Assembly: GCA_965228905.1 (NCBI GenBank)
Contig: CBDDII010000002.1
Coordinates: forward strand, 1,178,001-1,242,000
DNA: 64,000 nt
Source: CALKXV01 sp965228905
Lineage (GTDB): Bacteria; Pseudomonadota; Alphaproteobacteria; Rhodobacterales; Rhodobacteraceae
Reading direction: 5' to 3'
Part shown: positions 8,690 to 16,339 of the stretch, in pieces
Position numbering within the stretch: position 1 is the stretch's first letter
Layout of the letters: the number at the start of each line of letters is the position of its first letter
Program-made: the position numbers and the translations under genes
Notes under the pieces: model-generated
What the model was told of the DNA's origin: nothing
What the model saw: the letters and a program-made list of their open reading frames with translations, nothing else
The model's database searches: none

Positions 8690-9652
8690 ATGAAACTCTT
8701 CAAACTGAGTGCGCTCTTGTCCGCTGCCGTTTTGGCCGGGCAGGGAGCCGTGGCTCAAGAAAAATTCATCACCATCGGCACCGGCGGACAAACCGGCGTT
8801 TACTTCGTGGTTGGCCAGTCCATTTGCCGTCTGGTGAATCGCGGGTCTGCTGATCACGGGCTGAAGTGCACCGCACCCTCCACCGGTGGCTCGATTGCCA
8901 ACATCAACGCGATCGCGGCCGGCGACATGGACATGGGCGTCGCTCAGTCCGACTGGCAGTACCACGCATACAACGGCACGTCCGAGTTCGAAGGCAAACA
9001 GGTCGAAGACCTGCGCGCAGTCTTCTCGGTTCATGGCGAGCCGTTCACGGTTGTGGCCCGCACGGATAGCGGTGCGACGGACTTTGACAGTCTTTTCGGC
9101 AAGCGCGTGAATGTCGGCAACCCCGGCTCCGGGCAGCGTGGGACGATGGAAGTCGTCTTGGGCGCCATGGGCAAGAGCATCGACGATTTCTCGCTGGCTT
9201 CCGAATTGAAGTCGGCGGAACAATCGGCAGCCCTCGGTGATAACAAGGTGGACGCGATTGTCTTCACCGCCGGTCACCCGAACGGGTCGATCCAGGAAGC
9301 CACGACCACCACCGATGCCAAGCTGATCCCCGTTGTGGGTGAAGCCATCGACAAGCTCGTCGCCGACAATCCCTACTATGCCAAGGCAACGGTTCCCGGC
9401 GGCATGTACAAGGGCAACGACGAGGACGTCGAAACCTTTGGTGTGAAAGCGACCTTTGTGACCAAGGCCAGCGTGCCTGACGATGTGGTCTATGCCGTCG
9501 TGCAGGCCGTGTTCGACAACTTTGATCGCTTCAAGGGGCTGCACCCGGCCTTTGCGAACCTGACCGAGGAAGAAATGATCTCTGGCGGGCTCAGCGCACC
9601 TCTGCATCCCGGTGCCGAGAAGTACTACAAAGAGCGCGGCTGGCTTCAGTAA
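8690..9652 (+). CDS. TAXI family TRAP transporter solute receptor (system 2)
   Basis: This periplasmic receptor of 320 residues has a signal peptide (hydrophobic residues 6-16, likely cut after Ala22), the TAXI signature TIGTGGQTGVYFVVGQS and a conserved GKRVNVGNPGSGQRGT. Its C-terminus LHPGAEKYYKERGW matches the pattern of the receptor at 511 (LHPGAIRYYEE), so the two are distant paralogues. A GGGAGACTGTT ribosome site precedes the ATG. A hairpin separates it from its permease gene, in line with higher expression of the receptor. The ligand is unknown. Confidence 0.9.
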   Translation: MKLFKLSALLSAAVLAGQGAVAQEKFITIGTGGQTGVYFVVGQSICRLVNRGSADHGLKCTAPSTGGSIANINAIAAGDMDMGVAQSDWQYHAYNGTSEFEGKQVEDLRAVFSVHGEPFTVVARTDSGATDFDSLFGKRVNVGNPGSGQRGTMEVVLGAMGKSIDDFSLASELKSAEQSAALGDNKVDAIVFTAGHPNGSIQEATTTTDAKLIPVVGEAIDKLVADNPYYAKATVPGGMYKGNDEDVETFGVKATFVTKASVPDDVVYAVVQAVFDNFDRFKGLHPAFANLTEEEMISGGLSAPLHPGAEKYYKERGWLQ

Positions 9653-9673
9653 AAGCGCAATTACCTTGAGAAC

Positions 9674-9698
9674 GGGCGGTCCCGACGCGGGGCCGCCC
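9674..9698 (+). terminator. Intercistronic hairpin between receptor and permease genes
   Basis: GGGCGGTCCC and GGGGCCGCCC pair over 10 bp (one G-T wobble) around GACGC. No T-run follows, so it probably protects the upstream receptor mRNA or attenuates transcription rather than ending it. This is usual where a binding protein must outnumber its permease. Confidence 0.55.
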
Positions 9699-9763
9699 AC
9701 CAAGAAAAACTGGTTCGGATTGGGGCGGGGCCGGTAGATCATTTGAATGAGGGGCAATTCGCG

Positions 9764-12535
9764 ATGACAGACCAGGACCAGACTCAAGCTGCGGCTGTTG
9801 AAAACGAGGCTGCGGGAAAAGGCGGGCTTAGCCAGGCGGAAATCGACGAACTTGTCGCTTCTTCTGACACAGGCGGACGAAGCCCGTCGCTGCCGGTCGC
9901 GCGGTTCATCACTGTTGTTGCGATCATCTGGTCCCTGTTTCAGCTCTGGATCGCGTCACCCTTGCCCTTCATGCTGGGGTTCGGCGTCTTCAACGATACC
10001 GAGGCGCGGTCGTTCCACCTGGCCTTCGCATTGTTCCTTGCCTATGCCGCCTATCCGGCAGCACGCTCGCCCTTCCAGCTTGTGCTGGGGGTCGGCATTC
10101 CGATCCTGTTGGCGTTTCTCTTCGTAACCGGCATTGGCGGCATCGCTTCGGGCTGGTGGATCATCCTCGTGGCGGCACTTGTCGTCGGAGCGGTCCTTTT
10201 GGGATCACCGAAAAACTGGGTGCCTCCCTGGGAATGGGCGCTTGGCATCGCAGGTGCTGTCACGTCGCTTTACATTTTCTTTGCGTATGACGGCATCGCC
10301 AGCCGTGTTGGCGCCCCAATCACACAAGACCTTGTCATCAGCGTCATAGGCTTGATCCTGCTATTGGAAGCCACCCGCCGCGCCCTTGGCCCGGCCCTGA
10401 CCATCGTGGCGTCGGTTTTCCTGGCCTACACCTTCCTAGGGCCGTACATGCCCAGCATCATCGCCCACAGCTCAAAGTCCCTTGGCGTTGTCGCAAACCA
10501 CCAGTGGATCACCACCGAAGGCGTGTTCGGTATCGCCTTGGGCGTGTCGACGTCCTTCGTCTTCCTTTTCGTGCTGTTCGGTTCGCTTCTCGATAAGGCC
10601 GGAGCGGGCAATTATTTCATCCAGGTCGCGTTCAGCCTCATGGGCCACATGCGCGGCGGACCGGCCAAGGCCGCCGTCGTGTCGTCGGCCATGACCGGGC
10701 TGATCTCGGGGTCGTCCATCGCAAACGTGGTGACGACCGGAACGTTCACCATCCCTCTGATGAAACGGGTCGGGTTTTCGTCCGAGAAAGCGGGCGCGGT
10801 CGAAGTGGCGTCCTCGGTCAACGGCCAGATCATGCCGCCCGTCATGGGGGCCGCGGCCTTCCTGATGGTCGAATATGTGGGCATTCCCTATTTCGACGTT
10901 GTGAAACACGCCTTCTTGCCAGCCGTAATTTCCTACATCGCGCTGGTCTACATCGTGCATCTGGAAGCGATGAAGGCGAACATGCAGGGCCTGCCGCGCG
11001 CGGTCGAACCAAAGCCGCTTGTCGCCTGGTTGATCAGCCTTGCCTTCACCATCGCAGTGATCTGTGCGCTGTCCTTCGGCGTCTATTACACGATGGGCTG
11101 GATCCGTCCGGCCTTCGGAGCGGCAGCACCGTGGATCGTGTTCATCGGTCTGACGGCGGTTTACGTCGGGTTGCTTTACGTGTCGTCCAAGCAGCCGCGC
11201 CTGAAGTTGGAGGACCCGAACGCACCGGTGTCGAAACTGCCGCCTCCAGGTCCGACGATCCGTGCCGGTCTGCACTTCCTGTTGCCGGTCGTCGTGTTGG
11301 TCTGGGCGTTGATGGTTGACCGCAAGTCGCCCGGCCTGTCGGCCTTCTGGGCGGCGGCTTTCATGACGTTCATCCTTGTCACGCAGCGCCCGCTGGAGGC
11401 GATCTTCCGCGGTGAGGGCAACGTCGGTGCCGCCGTGAAGAACGGTTTCAACGAGTTGCTGGGCGGGTTGGAAGCAGGTGCCCGCAACATGATCGGCATC
11501 GGCATCGCCACGGCGACGGCCGGTATCATCGTGGGTGCCGTCAGCCAGACGGGTGTCGGCTCGGCGCTGGCCGATGTGGTCGAGGTTCTGTCCGGCGGCA
11601 ATATCCTTGCCATTCTGTTCCTGACGGCGATCCTGTCGCTGATCCTTGGCATGGGCCTGCCGACCACGGCGAACTACATCGTGGTTTCGGCGTTGCTGGC
11701 CCCGGTGATCGTGACGCTTGGACAGCAGAACGGGCTGATCGTGCCGCTGATCGCGGTGCACCTGTTCGTCTTCTACTTCGGGATCATGGCGGACGTGACG
11801 CCACCCGTGGGGCTTGCGAGTTTTGCGGCAGCAGCAGTGTCGGGCGGCGACCCGATCCGCACCGGCGTCGTCGCATTCTTCTATTCGCTGAGGACAGCCG
11901 CACTGCCGTTCCTGTTCATCTTCAACACCGATCTTCTCTTGATCAATGTCGGATGGGGGCAGGGGATATTCGTCTTCATAACGGCGACCATAGCCATGCT
12001 CTTATTCGCGGCGGCGACGCAGGGGTGGTTCCTTGCGCGCAACCGGTTTTACGAAACCATCGCCCTTTTGCTGATCGCCTTCACGCTGTTCCGTCCCGGT
12101 TTCTGGATGGACATGGTGGCACCGCCATTCCAGAACGTCCCGCCTGCCGAGATCGAGCAAGCCGCGATGGACACGGCGGTCGGCGAAAACCTCAGGCTTC
12201 AGGTCAGTGGTCTCAACGCTGTCGGCGATCCTGTGACCTTCACGGCACTCCTTCCTGTCGGCGAAGGCGAGACTGGGCAAGATCGCCTGTTCGCCTCTGG
12301 GCTTGAGTACATCGTCAATGGCGAAGAGGTCATCATCGACAATGTCGGCTTTGGCAGCCCCGCGGCCGAGGCTGGCTTTGACTGGGACCAGAAGGTGGAA
12401 CAGGTCAGGAAACCGGTGCCGCAGCCCTCGAAGTACTGGATGTTCCTTCCGGCGCTCATTCTGCTTGGCCTTGTCGTCATGCTTCAGCGCGGTCGCGGAC
12501 GCGATGTGGCACCTGCCGTGCAAGAAGGAGTGTAA
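9764..12535 (+). CDS. TRAP transporter fused permease with DUF3394-type C-terminal domain, system 2
   Basis: This 923-residue inner-membrane protein fuses DctQ- and DctM-like parts. Signatures include GLISGSSIANVVTTGTFTIP, ILGMGLPTTANYIV and many hydrophobic helices. After the last DctM helices it carries a further soluble-plus-membrane tail of about 150-180 residues ending in a helix near residue 895, the layout of DUF3394-containing TRAP permeases. The acidic N-terminus (about 45 residues) is cytoplasmic. I prefer ATG 9764 with GAGGGG 9 nt upstream over ATG 9743. The UspA gene follows 3 nt after the stop. Confidence 0.88.
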   Translation: MTDQDQTQAAAVENEAAGKGGLSQAEIDELVASSDTGGRSPSLPVARFITVVAIIWSLFQLWIASPLPFMLGFGVFNDTEARSFHLAFALFLAYAAYPAARSPFQLVLGVGIPILLAFLFVTGIGGIASGWWIILVAALVVGAVLLGSPKNWVPPWEWALGIAGAVTSLYIFFAYDGIASRVGAPITQDLVISVIGLILLLEATRRALGPALTIVASVFLAYTFLGPYMPSIIAHSSKSLGVVANHQWITTEGVFGIALGVSTSFVFLFVLFGSLLDKAGAGNYFIQVAFSLMGHMRGGPAKAAVVSSAMTGLISGSSIANVVTTGTFTIPLMKRVGFSSEKAGAVEVASSVNGQIMPPVMGAAAFLMVEYVGIPYFDVVKHAFLPAVISYIALVYIVHLEAMKANMQGLPRAVEPKPLVAWLISLAFTIAVICALSFGVYYTMGWIRPAFGAAAPWIVFIGLTAVYVGLLYVSSKQPRLKLEDPNAPVSKLPPPGPTIRAGLHFLLPVVVLVWALMVDRKSPGLSAFWAAAFMTFILVTQRPLEAIFRGEGNVGAAVKNGFNELLGGLEAGARNMIGIGIATATAGIIVGAVSQTGVGSALADVVEVLSGGNILAILFLTAILSLILGMGLPTTANYIVVSALLAPVIVTLGQQNGLIVPLIAVHLFVFYFGIMADVTPPVGLASFAAAAVSGGDPIRTGVVAFFYSLRTAALPFLFIFNTDLLLINVGWGQGIFVFITATIAMLLFAAATQGWFLARNRFYETIALLLIAFTLFRPGFWMDMVAPPFQNVPPAEIEQAAMDTAVGENLRLQVSGLNAVGDPVTFTALLPVGEGETGQDRLFASGLEYIVNGEEVIIDNVGFGSPAAEAGFDWDQKVEQVRKPVPQPSKYWMFLPALILLGLVVMLQRGRGRDVAPAVQEGV

Positions 12536-12538
12536 GCA

Positions 12539-12964
12539 ATGTTCGACAAGATTTTGCTTCCGATCGACATCAGCCATCCCGAAAGCTGGAAAAAGGCGTT
12601 TCCTGCGGCGATGCAATGCGCCGGATCGGGCGGGGAAATCCACATCCTGGGCATCGTGCATGACCTTGGTAGCGCGATGGTGTCTTCATTCCTGCCAGAA
12701 GATTTCGAAAAGGCCGCGTTGAAGAAAATGGAGGCTGATCTGGCAGAGCTTGCGAAAAAAGAGTTCTCAAGCGCCGAAAAGATCAGCACTCATGTCGGGC
12801 ATGGCCATGTGCCCGAAACCATCCTGAAGACCGCCGAGAGTATCGGTGCCGACTTGATCGTGATGGCATCGCATCCGCCGAACGACTTGCAGACGCTTCT
12901 TGTGGGGTCAAACGCGGGCAAGGTTGTCCGTCATTCGCCGATTCCTGTACTGACGCTGCGATAG
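12539..12964 (+). CDS. Universal stress protein (UspA family), TRAP-associated
   Basis: This 141-residue cytoplasmic protein has the UspA fold pattern: FDKILLPIDIS at the start and LIVMASHPPN...LLVGSNAGKVVRHSPIPVLTLR at the end. The usual ATP motif G-2x-G-9x-G(S/T) is only partly kept, since the first glycines are replaced in SHPPNDLQT while GSN remains, so nucleotide binding is uncertain. It is cotranscribed with TRAP system 2 (3-nt gap, AAGGAG ribosome site). UspA proteins such as TeaD are known to modulate TRAP transport, which suggests the same role here. Confidence 0.88.
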   Translation: MFDKILLPIDISHPESWKKAFPAAMQCAGSGGEIHILGIVHDLGSAMVSSFLPEDFEKAALKKMEADLAELAKKEFSSAEKISTHVGHGHVPETILKTAESIGADLIVMASHPPNDLQTLLVGSNAGKVVRHSPIPVLTLR

Positions 12965-12977
12965 GCGATTGGCTTTC

Positions 12978-13005
12978 GCTCACGAATTCGTGAGCCGCTC
13001 ATTTT
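12978..13005 (+). terminator. Palindrome and short T-run after uspA
   Basis: A perfect 18-bp palindrome (GCTCACGAA / TTCGTGAGC, 12978-12995) lies 13 nt after the uspA stop and is followed by CGCTCATTTT. It can fold as a 7-bp stem with an AATT loop. The T-run is short and displaced, so this is a weak terminator or an operator for the next small gene. Confidence 0.4.
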
Positions 13006-13051
13006 CCGACCCGTGCTACCTTTCCTGCACGATGCTGAAATGGAGAGCCCC

Positions 13052-13216
13052 ATGAAGACCAAGGTCCTTCTTGCGACCCTCGTTCTGGCCGTGGCACCGT
13101 CCCTCGCGGTGGCTGCGGGCTGCAGCGGACATAACAAAGATCAGATCACCATGTCTTGTCCGGAAGGACAGACGCATGATGTGGAAACCAATTCCTGCAT
13201 CACGCCAACCGGTTGA
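13052..13216 (+). CDS. Small secreted cysteine-containing protein
   Basis: This 54-residue protein has a clear signal peptide (residues 1-18, ending SLAVAA) and a short mature part with three cysteines. The last two stand in a C-x-x-G-x(4)-D-x(5)-C arrangement (CPEGQTHDVETNSC) resembling a fragment of a chitin-binding type 2 (peritrophin) motif. GGAGAG precedes the ATG. Similar tiny periplasmic proteins are common in Rhodobacterales and are, as I recall, sometimes mislabelled adenylosuccinate lyase; there is no enzyme domain here. The function is unknown. A terminator follows directly, so the gene is probably monocistronic. Confidence 0.65.
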   Translation: MKTKVLLATLVLAVAPSLAVAAGCSGHNKDQITMSCPEGQTHDVETNSCITPTG

Positions 13217-13236
13217 TCCAGTTTTCCTGACGCTAA

Positions 13237-13264
13237 GGGCGGTCTTTTGGACCGCTCTTTTTTT
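13237..13264 (+). terminator. Intrinsic terminator
   Basis: GGGCGGTC and GACCGCTC pair over 8 bp (one G-T) around a TTTTG loop and are followed at once by seven T residues. This is a classical Rho-independent terminator for the small secreted protein gene. Confidence 0.85.
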
Positions 13265-13340
13265 GTGGAAAGACGGGTGTTTGTAGGGAGATTCTTAACC
13301 TGAAGCGGTCAGAACAATCGGCGAACAGTAGTGGGTGAAC

Positions 13341-14396
13341 ATGCCAGCCGACATGACCTTAGCAGACCTGCCGGGCGACATGCCGTCCCTGGACACCGCC
13401 GCCGCAAAGCTGACGTCGCGGGAAAAGGCCGCGATCGTGGTACGCCTGTTGCTGACCTATGGCGCCGTGCCCGCGCTCTCGGAACTTTCTGAAAGCAAGC
13501 AGACGGCATTGGCGGTGCAATTGGCCAAGATGACGCCCGTCGATCAGGAAACTGTTGCCGCCGTCGCGACCGAATTCGCCGACGAGATCGAGCGTATCGG
13601 TCTGTCTTTTCCGACCGGTCTGGATGGTGCTCTTGGGATGCTGGACGGGGTGATCAGCGATGGTGCCACGGCACGCTTGCGGCAGATGAACCCTTCGGGC
13701 TATCGCGGCAACCCTTGGGACGTGATCGGCAAGGTCGAGGCAGAGCGGCTCATTCCCTACCTCGAAGGCGAATCCACGGAAGTTGCCGCCGTGATCCTGT
13801 CGAAGCTCGATGTAACGAAAGCAGCGGAAATCCTTGGCAAACTGCCTGGCGAACGAAGCCGCCGGATTACCTTTGCCATCTCCCGCACCGGGCAGGTCGC
13901 GCCCGGCGTCGTTCACCGGATCGGCGTCTCCCTCAGCGAAGAACTTGAGGCGCGCCCGGTTACCGCCTTTGATGACGGGCCGGTCAAGCGCGTCGGCGAC
14001 ATCCTGAACTATACCCAATCCTCGACACGGGAGGAGGTGTTGTCGGGCCTTGACGAGGACGACAAGGAATTTGCCGACGACGTGCGCGCGGCCATCTTCA
14101 CCTTCGCCAATATCGCCGAGCGGATCGCACCGCGTGACGTGCCGAGGATCCAGCGCGATCTGGATCAGGACGACCTCACTCTGATCGTCGCCGGTGCCGT
14201 GGGCAAGGACGTCGAATCGGTCGAATTCATCCTGGAAAACATCTCGAAACGGATGGCAGAAGGCATTCGCGACGACGCCAAAGAAAAAGGCGACGTGGCA
14301 GCCGCCGATGTCGAAGCAGCCATGTTGCGCGTCATCAGCACGATCCGGGAATTGGAAGCGAACGGCGAGATCTTCTTTGTGGCAAAAGAAGACTGA
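13341..14396 (+). CDS. fliG: FliG-like flagellar motor switch protein (orphan)
   Basis: The 351-residue protein has the three FliG parts. An N-terminal helical domain covers about residues 15-90. The middle domain contains YLEGESTEVAAVILSKLD and AAEILGKLP (about 130-180). A C-terminal torque domain contains IAPRDVPRIQRDLDQDDLTLIVAGA and ends IRELEANGEIFF. FliG links the MS ring to FliM and meets the stator. The EHPQ-type motif of the middle domain is altered to GEST. No other flagellar gene is in the window, and the gene stands alone between terminators and an acyltransferase gene. It may be a diverged second copy. ATG 13341 is preceded only by a weak GGGTGA. Confidence 0.75.
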   Translation: MPADMTLADLPGDMPSLDTAAAKLTSREKAAIVVRLLLTYGAVPALSELSESKQTALAVQLAKMTPVDQETVAAVATEFADEIERIGLSFPTGLDGALGMLDGVISDGATARLRQMNPSGYRGNPWDVIGKVEAERLIPYLEGESTEVAAVILSKLDVTKAAEILGKLPGERSRRITFAISRTGQVAPGVVHRIGVSLSEELEARPVTAFDDGPVKRVGDILNYTQSSTREEVLSGLDEDDKEFADDVRAAIFTFANIAERIAPRDVPRIQRDLDQDDLTLIVAGAVGKDVESVEFILENISKRMAEGIRDDAKEKGDVAAADVEAAMLRVISTIRELEANGEIFFVAKED

Positions 14397-14524
14397 TCGC
14401 TCTCGGGACCAAGCCACTTTTTGCGCCGGGATGCCTTTCCATCCTGATACGTCACGGCACTTCACCGTTGCAAAACCTGACCGGGACAGCCATCTAACCG
14501 CAACGGATGCGCAAAGGGCAGGGT

Positions 14525-15439
14525 ATGTCGAAGGGCCGATCAATGGGGTGGCGCGATCATGTGCAAAACCTCGCTGCGCGTTCCATTCTGAAAGTCGCGC
14601 TGGTATTGCCCTATGGTGTCCGTATTCCGATCGTAGGCTGGATCGTTTCCAACCTGGTCGCGCCTATCGCGGGCTGGAAAAAGCGTATCGAAGACAATTT
14701 GACCTATGTGATGCCGGAACTTTCCAAAGCTGAAAGGCGACGCATCATGCGGGGCGTGACGGACAATTTCGGACGCACGCTGATCGAAATCTACTCGGGC
14801 GAGGGGTTTGTCGAGCGGGCCCGCGCGTCAAAAATCACCGGCCCCGGGATGGCAGCACTTGAAGAGGCACGCGAGAAGGGCCGCCCGATCATCCTGGTCA
14901 CGGCGCATTTCGGGAACTACGACGCCGTGCGTGGCAAGCTCAGCCGGGAAGGCTATCCCATGGGGGCGCTCTATCGCCCGATGAGCAATACCGATTTCAA
15001 TGCCCACTATGTCAGCGCGATCTCAACCATCGCTTCGCCGGTCTTCCCGAAGGATGCACGAGGCATCACTGGCCTCGTCAAGCATCTGAAAGCAGGCGGG
15101 GTGATCGGCATCGTTGCGGACGTCGCGTCGCGAAAAGCGCCGTTGCTGACGTTTTTCGGTAAACCCGCCCATACACCGCTTTCTTCGGCAGAATGGGCGT
15201 TGAAGTACGATGCATTGCTCCTACCGGTTTTCGGCGTTCGCCGCTCTGACGGTCTGACCTTCAACATTCACGCCGAAGAGCCTATTGCGCACACCACGCC
15301 TGCCGAGATGATGCAGCACTATAACGATGTGGTCGAAAAGATGGCGCGTGCCCACCCGGAACAATGGTTCTGGATTCACCGGCGCTGGAAATTGGCGCCG
15401 GATGCGACGACTAGCGCAAACGCGCCGCTCCCAGAATAG
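14525..15439 (+). CDS. Lysophospholipid/lipid A-type acyltransferase (LpxL/HtrB family)
   Basis: This 304-residue inner-membrane-associated acyltransferase has the HX4D catalytic motif HFGNYD (H128-D133), the downstream GALYRPMSN substrate motif and a C-terminal QWFWIHRRWK, all typical of lipid A late acyltransferases. A hydrophobic segment lies at about residues 20-50. I chose ATG 14525, just after AGGGCAGGG; ATG 14543 is also possible. The gene overlaps the 3' end of the convergent DUF1223 gene by 29 bp. The role is probably addition of a secondary acyl chain to lipid A, but an ornithine-lipid or phospholipid acyltransferase role is not excluded. Confidence 0.82.
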   Translation: MSKGRSMGWRDHVQNLAARSILKVALVLPYGVRIPIVGWIVSNLVAPIAGWKKRIEDNLTYVMPELSKAERRRIMRGVTDNFGRTLIEIYSGEGFVERARASKITGPGMAALEEAREKGRPIILVTAHFGNYDAVRGKLSREGYPMGALYRPMSNTDFNAHYVSAISTIASPVFPKDARGITGLVKHLKAGGVIGIVADVASRKAPLLTFFGKPAHTPLSSAEWALKYDALLLPVFGVRRSDGLTFNIHAEEPIAHTTPAEMMQHYNDVVEKMARAHPEQWFWIHRRWKLAPDATTSANAPLPE

Positions 15440-16106
15440 GGCCCGCGTTCTGGGCCTGAACCAACACCACAACCGGCGTTCCGGCCGCGACCTGGGCCGA
15501 GGCGTTGAAACTGCCACTGCCGTTCCACGTTCCCAGTCGCGACCAGCTTTCGACGATGTTGTGATAGGTGATCGTGCGCCCGGCGTTTTCGCCCTTGCGA
15601 ATCTTGACGGTCGCCTTGGGGGCATAGGTCACGATATCCACAACCGTACCACCCGGCAGCGTCGCGTTCGGGGTCGCCTCGATCAGGATCGTGTTGCCCG
15701 ACCGCCGGGCCTTCACATTGACAAGCGCCTTTCCGGTGCCGTGCTTGCGCAAAAGGTTCGCGATTTTCATCGGTTTGGAACCCACCACGTGATCCTTGCC
15801 ACCGATCACCATCTGCGGCGTATAGATCGTGCGCTCTTGCGCGGCTCGGGCATAGGCCCGCTGGCGCTTTGTGTATTCCGGGGAGGCAAAGGCGTCTTTC
15901 CAGCCAAGGTAGTCCCAGTAGTCGACATGCAACCCAAGGGCGATAACGTCGTCACGTTCGGCCAGTTCGGCGAGGATCCGGTCGGCCGGAGGGCAGGACG
16001 AGCATCCTTGCGATGTGAAAAGTTCCACCACCACCGGCTGTTGCGCCAAAACCATCCCCGTGGCCGACAACCAGAATCCGGCCACAAAACTTGCCAAACG
16101 TCGCAT
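15411..16106 (-). CDS. DUF1223 family, thioredoxin-like periplasmic protein
   Basis: The 231-residue protein has a signal peptide (hydrophobic residues 5-20, likely cut near Ala21). It is followed by VVELFTSQGCSSCPPADRIL with a CxxC pair (C35, C38) in thioredoxin-like context and LHVDYWDYLGWKD, the DUF1223 signature. It probably works in the periplasm in a redox or copper-related role, but no reaction is established. ATG 16106 gives the clean signal peptide. The last 29 bases overlap the convergent acyltransferase gene. Confidence 0.82.
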   Translation of the reverse strand: MRRLASFVAGFWLSATGMVLAQQPVVVELFTSQGCSSCPPADRILAELAERDDVIALGLHVDYWDYLGWKDAFASPEYTKRQRAYARAAQERTIYTPQMVIGGKDHVVGSKPMKIANLLRKHGTGKALVNVKARRSGNTILIEATPNATLPGGTVVDIVTYAPKATVKIRKGENAGRTITYHNIVESWSRLGTWNGSGSFNASAQVAAGTPVVVLVQAQNAGPILGAARLR

Positions 16107-16238
16107 TGTTAAGTCCTTCGTGTTCCCCTGACCCTGCCTAGCGCCTCGCGGTGCTCCGCACCAATCAAGGTTTTGCGAGACTGCGTTACAATTACATTTC
16201 TGAGGGAATCTCGCAGCAACCCTTGAAGCGCGCAAAGC

Positions 16239-16254
16239 GTATACCTTTGTATAC
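16239..16254. promoter_or_regulatory. Paired GTATAC palindromes upstream of aconitase
   Basis: Two copies of the 6-bp palindrome GTATAC lie exactly 10 bp apart (16239-16244 and 16249-16254), about 85 nt before the acnA start in the gap shared with the divergent DUF1223 gene. TGTATACA-type sites are typical of GntR (FCD) regulators of carboxylate metabolism, and one-turn spacing would suit side-by-side dimers. The second copy could also serve as a -10 element (TATACT). No convincing -35 is seen at 17 bp. Confidence 0.45.
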
Positions 16255-16339
16255 TTTAATATGCGGAACCACCTTGCGCCGGAGCAAGTTGTGGGAGTAT
16301 GCCAAACCTACCACACGACTGACCATAGCGGAGAATGCC

